This document shows, piece after piece, positions 1 through 7,698 of a DNA stretch of 15,740 nt. The position numbers and the translations under genes were made by a program. Every line of letters begins with the position of its first letter. Positions within the stretch are counted from its first letter, which is position 1. Origin of the DNA: an uncultured Campylobacteraceae bacterium (lineage in GTDB: Bacteria > Campylobacterota > Campylobacteria > Campylobacterales > Arcobacteraceae). The notes under the pieces were generated by a model. That model ran no database searches, was not told where the DNA came from, and saw only the letters and a list, made by a program, of their open reading frames with translations. The stretch is taken from positions 1 to 15,740 of the forward strand of contig CAJXPH010000037.1 in assembly GCA_913057765.1 (NCBI GenBank), written 5' to 3'.

Positions 1-68
1 AAATTATATTAACTTAATAATTACCAAATATATAATTCAGTATAAATAAGCTGTAAGTACGATAATAA

Positions 69-74
69 TATAAT
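69..74 (+). promoter_or_regulatory. possible -10 element upstream of the ACP gene
   Basis: A perfect TATAAT hexamer lies 33 bases before the ACP start, in about 100 bases of very A+T-rich sequence with no supportable gene. No convincing -35 is present. In sequence this A+T-rich the hexamer can arise by chance, and the ACP gene may instead be read from genes to the left. A strong ribosome site (AAGGAAG, 91-97) sits 9 bases before the ATG. Confidence 0.3.
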
Positions 75-106
75 TTTTGTGATAAAAAATAAGGAAGCAT
101 GAGATA

Positions 107-361
107 ATGGCAATAACAAGTAAAGAATTTAAAGAAGTGTTAATTGAAGGTTTACATCTAGAAGATATTGAAACTGATGAAATAGGCGATAACGATGCTT
201 TATTTGGTGATGATGGTTTAGGGTTAGATTCTGTTGATTCGATTGAATTAGTTTTAATTATTGAAAAAGAATATGGTGTAAAAATCCAAAATCCTGAGGA
301 ATATAATACAATATTCGCATCAGTTAATAGTTTATTAAAATATATAAATGAAAATAAATAA
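107..361 (+). CDS. acyl carrier protein of an aryl polyene-type cluster
   Basis: This 84-residue acyl carrier protein would carry the growing polyene chain on a phosphopantetheine arm in the cytoplasm. The attachment site is visible as LGLDSVDSIEL, with Ser42 as the modified residue, followed by the helix II pattern typical of carrier proteins. The length is normal for the family (75-90 residues). The start has a good ribosome site (AAGGAAG) 9 bases upstream. A mini-frame ATG-AGA-TAA at 99-107 overlaps the start and is probably incidental. The gene overlaps the following ketosynthase by 14 bases, so the two are probably coupled in translation. The neighbours (ketosynthase, chain-length factor, hotdog dehydratase, methyltransferase) indicate specialised lipid or polyene synthesis, not housekeeping fatty acid synthesis. 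The aryl polyene assignment rests on this context and is inference. Confidence 0.9.
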   Translation: MAITSKEFKEVLIEGLHLEDIETDEIGDNDALFGDDGLGLDSVDSIELVLIIEKEYGVKIQNPEEYNTIFASVNSLLKYINENK

Positions 362-1466
362 GAAAGTTTATATAAACAACTTTCATTCTATTTCTTGCGC
401 AGGGAATACATCCGAAGAATTGTTTGAATCTATTTGTGAAAAAAAAGATTGTATTTCTATAGATTCTACTTATGTAAAAGGTAGAGATGTTGCTATTGGC
501 AAGATAAAAAGTAGTAAAAATTTTAAAACTTTACTTTTTAATGCATGTAAAAAAGTTCTAAATGAATCAAATTTAGATGATTATTCTAATACTTTACTTA
601 TTGTAGGCTCATCTGTTGGTGGTATGTTAACTACTGAAAATACTTATTTTAAAGATAAAAACTATAAGAATATAGATTATAATCAACACACAATTAACTC
701 TATTGCATATAATTTAAAAAAAGAGTTTACTTTTTATGATGATATTTCATTTTCTACTGCTTGTACTTCAAGTGCAAATGCATTAGGCTATGCAAAAGAA
801 GTACTTTCTAAAGGTATTTATAAAAATGTTTTAGTTGTTGGAGCTGATTCTTTATGTTCAACAACTGTATGTGGTTTTTCAGCTTTAAGTGTATTGTCTT
901 CAAACCCTTGTACTCCTTTTGAAAAAGATAGAGAAGGGATGAATGTATCAGAGGCCATTGCTGTAATACTTTTACAAAATGATAAAAATATAAATAGCGT
1001 TGAGCTATGTGGAGTAGGTTATAGCTCTGATTCTCATCATATGACTCAACCCCATCCTGATGGTCTTGGTGCAAAAAATGCTATCCAAAATGCATTAGAT
1101 GATGCAAAAATTAGTTTTAAAGAGATATCTTATATAAATGCGCATGGAACTGGAACTATAGCTAATGATAATTCAGAGGCAAATGCAATTGCATCACTTT
1201 TCCCAAATAAACCTTATCTTAGTTCTACAAAATCAATTACTGGTCATACCTTAGGTGCTGCTGGTGCAATTGAAGCAATTATCTCTATTATGTGTATACA
1301 AAAAGAGATAATACCTCCTTCTAAAAATTTAAAGGACCCTCAAAGAGATGATGTTTTATTTACAAATGAAGCAATTTCACAAAAAGTTGATTATATAGTA
1401 AGTAATTCATTTGCATTTGGTGGAAATAATACTAGTTTAGTCTTTGGAAAATGTAATGAAAATTAA
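348..1466 (+). CDS. beta-ketoacyl-ACP synthase (FabF/KAS II type, polyene cluster)
   Basis: This condensing enzyme extends an ACP-bound acyl chain by two carbons with malonyl-ACP. All catalytic residues can be seen: nucleophile Cys139 in STACTSS, His266 in NAHGTGT, Lys295 in STKSITG, and His300 in GHTLGAAG. The C-terminal SNSFAFGGNN signature is present near residue 355. At 372 residues it is slightly shorter than housekeeping FabF proteins (about 410). The ATG lies inside the end of the ACP gene with no clear ribosome site of its own, which suggests translational coupling. It is followed by an inactive-looking ketosynthase homologue, the usual partner arrangement in type II polyketide and aryl polyene systems. 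A role in pigment synthesis is inferred from the cluster. The enzyme class itself is secure. Confidence 0.92.
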   Translation: MKINKKVYINNFHSISCAGNTSEELFESICEKKDCISIDSTYVKGRDVAIGKIKSSKNFKTLLFNACKKVLNESNLDDYSNTLLIVGSSVGGMLTTENTYFKDKNYKNIDYNQHTINSIAYNLKKEFTFYDDISFSTACTSSANALGYAKEVLSKGIYKNVLVVGADSLCSTTVCGFSALSVLSSNPCTPFEKDREGMNVSEAIAVILLQNDKNINSVELCGVGYSSDSHHMTQPHPDGLGAKNAIQNALDDAKISFKEISYINAHGTGTIANDNSEANAIASLFPNKPYLSSTKSITGHTLGAAGAIEAIISIMCIQKEIIPPSKNLKDPQRDDVLFTNEAISQKVDYIVSNSFAFGGNNTSLVFGKCNEN

Positions 1467-2097
1467 TTTAGAAATTATTGATGCAGTAAATATTGTTGCA
1501 AAAGATGAAATAAGTGATTTAAGAACAAAAGAGTTAGTTCCTAAAATGGTTTTTAGAAGAAGATTAACAAGAGCAGCAAAGTTAGTTGTTGAAGTAGTTG
1601 ATAAAATCGGTTTCGAAGATGGAAGAATTATTTATGGTAGTGCCTTTGGAGAATTAACTGCAAGTGCTAATATTTTAAGTGCAATTTTAAATGATGAAAT
1701 GCTTTCTCCTACAGACTTTCAAAATTCTGTTTATAATACTGCTGTTTCGTATTTATCAATTTTAAAAAACAATAAGAATGAGATATTGACTATCTCTAGT
1801 GGTGATAATACTTCAGAAAAACTATTAAAAATAGGCGCAATAAAAGCTCTAGATGGAGATGAAATTCTATTACTATTAACAGAAACTATAAATATCAAAA
1901 ATATTCAAGAGATTAACAATTGTATAGAGACTTTAGAAACAGTTGTAGCTTTAAAAGTAAAAGTTACAGAGGAAGACTCAACTTTAAATATTCCTACTCA
2001 GGTAAATTCTGATTATCCAAAATCTATTGCTTTACTAATTGAATTATCAAGTAAGTTTGATAAAAATAAGAAAAATATTATTGAAGTTCAAATATGA
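1456..2097 (+). CDS. beta-ketoacyl synthase chain-length-factor-like protein
   Basis: This protein of about 213 residues resembles the ketosynthase N-terminal-like domain found as a stand-alone chain length factor in aryl polyene clusters. It shows a basic MVFRRRLTRAAK segment, the YGSAFGELTAS stretch and SPTDFQNSVYNTA, which correspond to the thiolase fold. No TACTSS-like nucleophile is present: at that place the chain reads TISSGDNTS, so it should not catalyse condensation. A TTG at 1444 would add four residues, but the ATG at 1456 is preferred because GGAAA lies just upstream. It overlaps the ketosynthase end by 11 bases and the next gene by an ATGA overlap. The probable role is to form a heterodimer with the preceding ketosynthase and set chain length, as inferred from family and position. 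Confidence 0.75.
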   Translation: MKINLEIIDAVNIVAKDEISDLRTKELVPKMVFRRRLTRAAKLVVEVVDKIGFEDGRIIYGSAFGELTASANILSAILNDEMLSPTDFQNSVYNTAVSYLSILKNNKNEILTISSGDNTSEKLLKIGAIKALDGDEILLLLTETINIKNIQEINNCIETLETVVALKVKVTEEDSTLNIPTQVNSDYPKSIALLIELSSKFDKNKKNIIEVQI

Positions 2098-2447
2098 ATT
2101 TGCCTCATCAAAAACCAATTAGATTTGCTAATGAAGTATTAGATTCATCAGAAAAAAAAATCAGAGTTTCTTGTACTTTTCCTTTTCCTCCAACTCTTGC
2201 AATGGCTTGTGAAGGAGCAGCACAAAGTAGTGCAGGGTTTGCACCAGAAGGTTCAGCTCCTAAAATAGGTTTTTTAGTCTCTTTAAAAGATGTGTTTTTA
2301 GAAAAAGAAATGGACTTTCTTGAAGCTATTATTGAAATTGAAAGAACATTTGATTTTGGTAGTATGAGTGAATATAGTTTTGAACTACAAAATAACAATA
2401 TAGTTTATGTTAGAGGCAAAATTACAATAGCGTTAGATGAAAAATAA
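2094..2447 (+). CDS. hotdog-fold 3-hydroxyacyl-ACP dehydratase-like protein
   Basis: This 117-residue protein has the pattern of the short ApeP/FabZ-like hotdog dehydratases. It starts with NLPHQKPIRF, where His5 matches the PHR(x)PF histidine of FabZ, and continues with PPTLAMACEGAAQSSAGF, where Glu40 lies at the start of the long hotdog helix. Such enzymes remove water from 3-hydroxyacyl-ACP and create the conjugated double bonds of a polyene. It is shorter than FabZ (about 145-150 residues). Its ATG overlaps the stop of the preceding gene (ATGA), and it is followed after 8 bases by the methyltransferase. Dehydratase activity has not been shown for every member of this branch, so the fold is surer than the reaction. 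Confidence 0.72.
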   Translation: MNLPHQKPIRFANEVLDSSEKKIRVSCTFPFPPTLAMACEGAAQSSAGFAPEGSAPKIGFLVSLKDVFLEKEMDFLEAIIEIERTFDFGSMSEYSFELQNNNIVYVRGKITIALDEK

Positions 2448-2455
2448 GGGAATCT

Positions 2456-3520
2456 ATGGAAAAAGAGTTTTTTAACAATTATGAAAATCTGACTGCACTG
2501 GAAGCTCAATATGAAGCCCAAAAAATTGCTTTTGCTCCTATTGTTTTCCAAGTTGTAAGAACAATGAGAGATTTGAATATATTAGATGTTTTATCAAAAA
2601 ATAAAGCAGGGTTAACATATGAAGAGTTATCAAAAGAGTGTAAGTTATCAAGATATGGAATTCAAGTCTTATGTGAAACAGCACTAAGTGCGGGAGTTGT
2701 ATTTATAAAAGAAGAGAAAGTAACTCTTTCAAAAATAGGTTTTTTTATTAATAGTGATAAAATGACTAATGCCAATATGAATTATAATCACCACGTAAAT
2801 TATCAAGGGTTATTTTATTTAGATGATGCAATTAGAAATGAAAAAGCTGAAGGTTTAAAAGTGTTTGGAGAATGGGATACAATTTATCCAGCTTTATCAA
2901 CTTTACCTAAAGAAGCTAAAGATAGTTGGTTTACGTTTGATCACCTATATTCTGATTCTGCATTTTCTTTTGCAATAAAAAAACTTGAAGAGTTAAAGCC
3001 TAAAAAGATTTTAGATATTGGTGGAAATACTGGGAAATTTGCTACTTTATTAGCTTCACAAAATCCAAATATAGAAATTACAATAATGGATCTTCCACAG
3101 CAAATAAAATTAGCAAAACAAACAATTTATGAAAAGAATATCCAAAATATATCAACCTATGAAGCAAATATATTATTAGAAGAAACAGTTATCCCTAGAG
3201 ATTATGATATTTATTGGATGAGCCAGTTCTTAGATTGTTTTAAAGAAGAACAGATTGTTTTTATTTTAAAGAAATTAAAAGAATCAATGGGTGAAAAAAG
3301 TGAAATTTGTATTATGGAACCTTTTTGGGATAAACAAAATAATGAAACAGCTGCTTATTGTGTAATTAATACTTCTCCATACTTTACAGCAATGGCTAAT
3401 GGGTATAGTAAAATGTTTAAATATACCGATTTTATAAAATTTTTAGAAAAGGCAGGACTTAAAATCATAGAAACAATTGATGATATAGGATTATGTCAAA
3501 CAATTATTAGATGTAAGTAA
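2456..3520 (+). CDS. SAM-dependent methyltransferase with winged-helix dimerisation domain
   Basis: This 354-residue protein has the layout of family-2 O-methyltransferases: an N-terminal winged-helix dimerisation part (about residues 20-100, with LTYEELSKECKLSRYGIQVL as the recognition-like helices) and a C-terminal Rossmann SAM domain. SAM motif I is ILDIGGNTG (185-193), and the adenosine-binding acidic residue is Asp212 in MDLPQQ. The catalytic-His region, usually read as a His-Asp pair before a Trp, is FLDCF here (258-262), so the classical O-methyl transfer base appears absent. In an aryl polyene setting, methylation of the aryl head group is an attractive role, but the substrate is unknown. 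The start has AGGGAA upstream. It is the last gene of the left cluster, and a new promoter follows. Confidence 0.78.
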   Translation: MEKEFFNNYENLTALEAQYEAQKIAFAPIVFQVVRTMRDLNILDVLSKNKAGLTYEELSKECKLSRYGIQVLCETALSAGVVFIKEEKVTLSKIGFFINSDKMTNANMNYNHHVNYQGLFYLDDAIRNEKAEGLKVFGEWDTIYPALSTLPKEAKDSWFTFDHLYSDSAFSFAIKKLEELKPKKILDIGGNTGKFATLLASQNPNIEITIMDLPQQIKLAKQTIYEKNIQNISTYEANILLEETVIPRDYDIYWMSQFLDCFKEEQIVFILKKLKESMGEKSEICIMEPFWDKQNNETAAYCVINTSPYFTAMANGYSKMFKYTDFIKFLEKAGLKIIETIDDIGLCQTIIRCK

Positions 3521-3538
3521 CCATTATTTTTATAAAAA

Positions 3539-3567
3539 TTTAAAAAAAAGCGAAACTTTAGTATAAT
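3539..3567 (+). promoter_or_regulatory. promoter of the cdsA operon
   Basis: A TATAAT at 3562-3567 lies 32 bases before the cdsA ATG, with a weak -35-like TTTAAA at 3539-3544 and 17 bases between them. It lies in the 79-base gap after the methyltransferase, the only sizeable gap between position 107 and the end of thiG, so it probably begins the ten-gene unit. AGGA at 3590-3593 is the ribosome site. Confidence 0.6.
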
Positions 3568-3599
3568 TTAACTTTATATCAAAAAAACTAGGATTATAA

Positions 3600-4364
3600 A
3601 TGTCTTTTTCAGAAATATTATCTTCAAGTTCTACAAGAATCAAAACAGGATTAGCCCTTTTTGCAACCGCGGGAATCATAGGTTACATTGACTCATTTTT
3701 TATTATGTGGCTTCTTTTTGGATGTCTATTAGTGATTTCAATTAATGAATCAATGAAATTATATAAAATGGAAAGTAGTTCAATCTTTCTTTATAGTGGT
3801 GTTTTATGGTTTGTAGCTTATTTTTATCCAAATCCTGAAGACTTACTTTTTGTTGTTGCTGTTATCTATGCTTCAATTCTTGCTTATACTAAAAATCTAG
3901 ATAAAAAAATATTCTTACCTCTTTTATACCCAACAGCTTCATTTTTATTCTTATTATCTTTATACATTGAGTACGGAATGATGTCTTTATTATGGCTTCT
4001 TGTAATTGTTGCAGGTGCTGATATTGGTGCTTATTTTGTTGGTCGAGGGATGGGAAAAACAAAGTTTTGTGAGACAAGTCCAAATAAAACTTTAGAAGGT
4101 GTTGCTGGTGGTTTAATCTTTGCAACTATCTTTGGTGTATTTTTTGCAATCGATAATGTATCTACCTTTGGAGCAATTGTAATATCTCTAGTGGTTGCAT
4201 TAGCTTCAGTTTTTGGAGACTTATTTGAATCTTATTTAAAAAGAGAAGCTGACGTAAAAGATAGTGGAGATATTCTTCCTGGACATGGTGGGATATTAGA
4301 TAGAACAGATGGTTATCTATTTGGTGGAATTATTATGTTAGTTCTTCTTCGAGCAGTAATTTGA
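3600..4364 (+). CDS. cdsA: phosphatidate cytidylyltransferase (CDP-diacylglycerol synthase)
   Basis: CdsA makes CDP-diacylglycerol from phosphatidic acid and CTP in the inner membrane, the branch point of phospholipid synthesis. The 254-residue chain is hydrophobic, with roughly seven to eight membrane segments. It ends in the family signature: Lys214-Arg215, Lys220-Asp221, then PGHGG (227-231) and DRTD (234-237), which bind metal and CTP. The length agrees with the family (250-285). It begins the operon behind its own promoter. Its TGA stop overlaps the presumed TTG start of dxr. The cdsA-dxr pairing, linking phospholipid and isoprenoid synthesis, is seen in many bacteria. The assignment is secure. 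Confidence 0.96.
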   Translation: MSFSEILSSSSTRIKTGLALFATAGIIGYIDSFFIMWLLFGCLLVISINESMKLYKMESSSIFLYSGVLWFVAYFYPNPEDLLFVVAVIYASILAYTKNLDKKIFLPLLYPTASFLFLLSLYIEYGMMSLLWLLVIVAGADIGAYFVGRGMGKTKFCETSPNKTLEGVAGGLIFATIFGVFFAIDNVSTFGAIVISLVVALASVFGDLFESYLKREADVKDSGDILPGHGGILDRTDGYLFGGIIMLVLLRAVI

Positions 4365-5428
4365 TTATATTAGGAAGTACTGGCTCTATTGGAGTAAATA
4401 CTTTAAATATTGCAAGAAAGTTTAATTTAAATGTTGAAGTTTTAGTTGCTGGGACAAATATTAAACTTCTTAATGAACAAATTAAAGAGTTTAATCCAAA
4501 AAAAGTTGTAATTGCAAATAAAGAAGATATACCAAAGGTAAATCATTCTGATGTTAATTTTGGTGAAGATGAAATATTAAAAGCTATTGAAGAATCACAA
4601 TCTCAAACTGTTGTAAACTCATTAGTTGGATTTTTAGGTTTAAAGCCTACTCTTAAAGCAATTGAATGTGGTAAAAAAATTGCACTTGCAAATAAAGAGT
4701 CTTTAGTTGTTGCAGGAAAGTTCATAGACCAAAGAAAATTGAGTCCAATAGATTCTGAACATTTTGGACTTTGGTATTTAGTTCAGGATAAAAAAATAAA
4801 TTCTATGACAATAACTGCAAGTGGAGGCTCATTTCGTGATTATCCATTGGAAGAGCTTAAAAATGTATCTATTAAAGAAGCTTTAAATCATCCAAATTGG
4901 TCTATGGGAAACAAAATTACAATAGATAGTGCAACGATGACAAATAAGATGTTTGAATTAGTAGAAGCTGCTTGGCTTTTTGACACAAATAAATTAGATG
5001 CAATTATAGAAACAAAATCACTCATTCATGCTCTTGTCAATTTTGAAGATGGAAGTAGTACTGCTCATATTGCAAATGCTTCTATGCAACTTCCAATTGC
5101 TTATGCAATTCTTGGCCATTGTGATGAGCAAATTTTAAAACCAGTTGATTTACTTGAAGTTGGGAATTTAGAATTTAAAAAAATAGAACCATCTAGATAT
5201 CCAATTTGGGATATAAAAGATGAGGTTTTAAATAATCTTGATTTAGGTGTTGTTTTAAATGCTGCAAATGAAATTGCAGTGGCTAAGTTTTTAAACAGTG
5301 AAATAGGGTTTTTAGACATCTCTAAAATTTCAATGGATGCTTTAAATAAATTTAATAATGTAAGTGCAAAAACAATTGATGATATTTTTGAAATAGATAA
5401 AGAAGTGAGGGCTTATTGTGGAACTTGA
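4361..5428 (+). CDS. dxr: 1-deoxy-D-xylulose 5-phosphate reductoisomerase
   Basis: Dxr converts DXP to 2-C-methyl-D-erythritol 4-phosphate with NADPH, the first committed step of the MEP isoprenoid pathway. Visible motifs are the NADPH loop GSTGSIG (5-11), NKES (111-114), metal ligands Asp131 and Glu133 in PIDSEH and Glu202, SGGSFR (154-159), His177 in HPNWSMG, and the Asn195-Lys196 substrate-binding region. At 355 residues it is at the short end of the family. No ATG or GTG gives a better start. The TTG at 4361 forms a TTGA overlap with the cdsA stop, and the chain then begins directly with the nucleotide-binding strand MIILGSTG, so TTG is taken as the start. The last three codons overlap the next gene. 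Confidence 0.96.
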   Translation: MIILGSTGSIGVNTLNIARKFNLNVEVLVAGTNIKLLNEQIKEFNPKKVVIANKEDIPKVNHSDVNFGEDEILKAIEESQSQTVVNSLVGFLGLKPTLKAIECGKKIALANKESLVVAGKFIDQRKLSPIDSEHFGLWYLVQDKKINSMTITASGGSFRDYPLEELKNVSIKEALNHPNWSMGNKITIDSATMTNKMFELVEAAWLFDTNKLDAIIETKSLIHALVNFEDGSSTAHIANASMQLPIAYAILGHCDEQILKPVDLLEVGNLEFKKIEPSRYPIWDIKDEVLNNLDLGVVLNAANEIAVAKFLNSEIGFLDISKISMDALNKFNNVSAKTIDDIFEIDKEVRAYCGT

Positions 5429-5699
5429 TTTATTTATTCCCTTTGCAATACTTATTGTTCTAGTGGTATATTTCATTTATTCTAGAAGTAGATTTGAAAA
5501 AGAAATAGTAGAACTATATGAAGAAAAATTTGATAAATGGAAAGAGAATACGGAGTTAACCGTAGCTAAAGAGAAAAAAGTCTGTAAAGAATTAGTAGGA
5601 CTAGTTTATAAAGAAGAGTATAATATAACTATAGAATTATTAAATGACAGTGTAAGTACATCCTTACAAAGAGGCAAATTTTCAATAAAGGATAAATAA
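5418..5699 (+). CDS. small single-span membrane protein, function unknown
   Basis: I do not recognise this 93-residue protein. It has one N-terminal hydrophobic helix (about residues 5-22, LFIPFAILIVLVVYFIY) followed by positive residues and a charged, helix-prone cytoplasmic part rich in Glu and Lys, which gives an N-out, C-in topology. The start is GTG at 5418, inside the end of dxr, with GAGGG a few bases upstream. Its stop overlaps the next start as TAATG. Genes of this size occur as conserved hypotheticals behind dxr in this group of bacteria, but that is recollection, not evidence from the window. The overlaps on both sides and a regular coding pattern support a real gene. Confidence 0.75.
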   Translation: MELDLFIPFAILIVLVVYFIYSRSRFEKEIVELYEEKFDKWKENTELTVAKEKKVCKELVGLVYKEEYNITIELLNDSVSTSLQRGKFSIKDK

Positions 5700-6127
5700 T
5701 GAGATATTTAATCCTACTTGTTTTATTTTTAAGTTTTTCCCTAGCAAACGATTTTAGAAGAAGTGGAAAAGATGCTGTAGTAGATACAAGTAATAAACTA
5801 ATGTGGATTGATAATGTATCTGTTGTAAAAACTTTACGAACTCATGAAGAAGCAATTCTTTATTGTGCAAATTTAAGTTTCTTGGGATTTACTAACTGGA
5901 GAATACCTAAGTTAGAAGAGTTTGAATTAATTGTAGATAAGAAGAATGAAAAAAACTATATAAATAGAGCATTTAAATTTAATGTTCCTGATGGATATTG
6001 GGCAGAAAAAGCTCACTGGAGAACACTTTGGTTTTATGCAGATTATATGCATTTTGTAAGTGGGACACCATATTATGATAGTAGACATAAAAATAAATAT
6101 GTTAGATGTGTAAGAGAATTAAGGTAA
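5699..6127 (+). CDS. exported DUF1566 (Lcl C-terminal-like) protein
   Basis: The protein has 142 residues with a signal peptide (hydrophobic 3-15, likely cut after Ala16 in SLA|ND), so it is exported. The mature part is one DUF1566 domain: LMWIDN (34-39), the CANLSFLGFTNWRIPKLEEF segment (56-75) corresponding to the family's C..L...G..DWRLP..EL motif, and YWAEKAHW plus YVRCVRELR at the end. The two cysteines (56, 137) could form a disulfide. DUF1566 domains occur on surface and periplasmic proteins, and their biochemical role is not established. The start codon overlaps the previous stop (TAATG), so it belongs to the same operon, but nothing in the sequence links it to a given pathway. Confidence 0.85.
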   Translation: MRYLILLVLFLSFSLANDFRRSGKDAVVDTSNKLMWIDNVSVVKTLRTHEEAILYCANLSFLGFTNWRIPKLEEFELIVDKKNEKNYINRAFKFNVPDGYWAEKAHWRTLWFYADYMHFVSGTPYYDSRHKNKYVRCVRELR

Positions 6128-6135
6128 GACAAATA

Positions 6136-6699
6136 ATGAATAAAAGAGTTTTAGTATTACATGGATTAGGTGGTAGTGATTACCCACATTGGCAAGCACA
6201 TTTGACAGCAGATTTAATTAAACAGAATATAATAGTATCTTTCCCTGCAATGCCTAATCGGGATAATCCTACTTTAAAAGAATGGAAAGAATATTTAAAA
6301 AATGAAATCGAACATTTTAAACCTACAATAATAGTTTGTCACTCTCTAGCAAATCTTTTGTGGTTTCATATTTGTGATGAACTAGATATTAAATTAGATA
6401 AGTTAATGATGGTAGCACCAGTAAGAAACGAAGAATTAGAAGAGGCAAAAACATTCTTCCCTTATCCTCTTCCTAAAGATTTGAAAGCAAAAGAAGTAAT
6501 TATGGCAGCTTCAACAAATGATCCATATATGAATGTAGAAGAAGCAATAAGATTACAAAGTAAACTAAGAATTGGTATGAAGCTTTTAGAAGAAGCTGGA
6601 CATATAAATGCGTCTTCTGGATATGGAAAATTAGAATGTGCTTTAGACTGGATAAATCGGGAAGAAGAGTGTGAATTAAATGACGAGGAAGATGCTTAG
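6136..6699 (+). CDS. RBBP9/YdeN-family serine hydrolase
   Basis: This 187-residue cytoplasmic alpha/beta hydrolase belongs to the RBBP9/YdeN family. After the first strand comes VLVLHGLGGSDYPHWQAHL, the HG oxyanion region and family hallmark. The triad is visible: Ser70 in VCHSLANL, a variant of the GHSLG elbow; Asp129 in STNDPYM; and His156 in AGHINASSGYG. The physiological substrate of such enzymes is unknown. An upstream ATG at 6106 would add ten residues of charged sequence overlapping the previous gene. The ATG at 6136 is preferred because the protein then starts right at its first strand. It is directly followed by tsaD with no gap, and GAGGAAG near its end is the tsaD ribosome site. 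Confidence 0.88.
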   Translation: MNKRVLVLHGLGGSDYPHWQAHLTADLIKQNIIVSFPAMPNRDNPTLKEWKEYLKNEIEHFKPTIIVCHSLANLLWFHICDELDIKLDKLMMVAPVRNEELEEAKTFFPYPLPKDLKAKEVIMAASTNDPYMNVEEAIRLQSKLRIGMKLLEEAGHINASSGYGKLECALDWINREEECELNDEEDA

Positions 6700-7698
6700 A
6701 TGATATTAAGTATAGAATCAAGTTGTGATGATAGTTCAATTGCCATAACAGATATAGAAACCAAAGAATTAATTTATCATAAGAAAATATCACAAGAATT
6801 ACAACATAGTGTATATGGTGGCGTTGTTCCTGAACTTGCTGCAAGATTACACGTAGAGGCATTACCAAAAATACTTGAAGAGTGTAAAGATTATTTTCCA
6901 AAATTAAAAGCAATTGCTGTTACAAATGCACCTGGACTTTCAGTAACTTTAATGGAAGGCGTAACTATGGCAAAAGCTTTGAGTCTTACTCTGGATATCC
7001 CATTGATAGCTGTGAATCATTTAAAAGGTCATATTTACTCTTTGTTTATTGAAAAAGATGAGGTGTTTCCTACTACTATATTGTTAGTTTCAGGGGGACA
7101 TACTCAAATTATTGAGGCGAATTCATTAAATGATATGGAAATAATAGCTTCAACTATGGATGATAGTTTTGGTGAAAGTTTTGATAAGGTTTCTAAAATG
7201 ATGGGACTAGGATATCCTGGTGGTCCAATAGTTCAAGAAAATGGATTAAAAGGTGATGAAGATAGATTTGCTTTTCCAATTCCTTTAAGACAAAGTCCAA
7301 ATATTGAGTTCTCATATTCAGGGCTAAAGAATGCTGTTCGTCTTCAAATTGAAAAATTAGGGGATAAAGAAATACAGAACCAAGATAAATATGATGTTTG
7401 TGCTTCTTTTGAAAAAACTGCAGTAGCTCATATTATGCAAAAAACAAAAAAGCTATTTAAAAGAAGTGTTCCTTCAAATTTTGCAATAGTTGGAGGAGCG
7501 AGTGCTAATATTAGACTTCGTACGGCTATTGAAGAATTATGTAACAAGTATAATACAAAACTTTTCTTAAGCCAATTAAAATATTGTTCCGACAATGCGG
7601 CTATGATTGGTAGAGTTGCAGTTGAACAATATAAGAAAGAAGATTTTGTTAGTATAAATGAAATAGATGTTCAAACAAGAATCAAGGATTTTAAATGA
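6700..7698 (+). CDS. tsaD: tRNA N6-threonylcarbamoyladenosine transferase TsaD
   Basis: TsaD transfers the threonylcarbamoyl group to A37 of ANN-decoding tRNAs, together with TsaB and TsaE. The 332-residue ASKHA-fold protein shows IESSCDDSS at the N terminus, GGVVPELAAR (40-49), the metal-binding pair His107/His111 in HLKGH, the nucleotide loop SGGHTQ (131-136), GYPGGP and the third metal ligand Asp298 in CSDNAAMIG. The length is typical. The start abuts the previous stop with a strong GAGGAAG site. The stop overlaps the next start (ATGA). The assignment is secure; TsaB and TsaE are not in this window. Confidence 0.97.
   Translation: MILSIESSCDDSSIAITDIETKELIYHKKISQELQHSVYGGVVPELAARLHVEALPKILEECKDYFPKLKAIAVTNAPGLSVTLMEGVTMAKALSLTLDIPLIAVNHLKGHIYSLFIEKDEVFPTTILLVSGGHTQIIEANSLNDMEIIASTMDDSFGESFDKVSKMMGLGYPGGPIVQENGLKGDEDRFAFPIPLRQSPNIEFSYSGLKNAVRLQIEKLGDKEIQNQDKYDVCASFEKTAVAHIMQKTKKLFKRSVPSNFAIVGGASANIRLRTAIEELCNKYNTKLFLSQLKYCSDNAAMIGRVAVEQYKKEDFVSINEIDVQTRIKDFK

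Noticed and set aside
1..49. C-terminal piece of an upstream gene (open in frame 2 to a TAA at 47-49)
   Set aside because: Only 15 codons with low-complexity A+T-rich content; nothing distinguishes it from intergenic DNA.
808..1074. Minus-strand open frame of 88 codons
   Set aside because: It is fully opposite the ketosynthase, including conserved parts, with no ribosome site and a His/Gln/Leu-rich shadow composition.
2108..2398. Minus-strand open frame of 96 codons
   Set aside because: It is antisense to the hotdog dehydratase, with no motif and no ribosome site.
3524..3540. A+T palindrome after the methyltransferase (ATTTTTATAAAAAT) as terminator
   Set aside because: The stem has no G-C pair and would be too weak. 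It is expected by chance in this composition.
6500..6913. A 137-codon open frame on the minus strand
   Set aside because: It lies opposite the hydrolase and tsaD genes, both clearly real. The Leu/Ile/His-rich translation is typical of antisense shadow in A+T-rich coding DNA.
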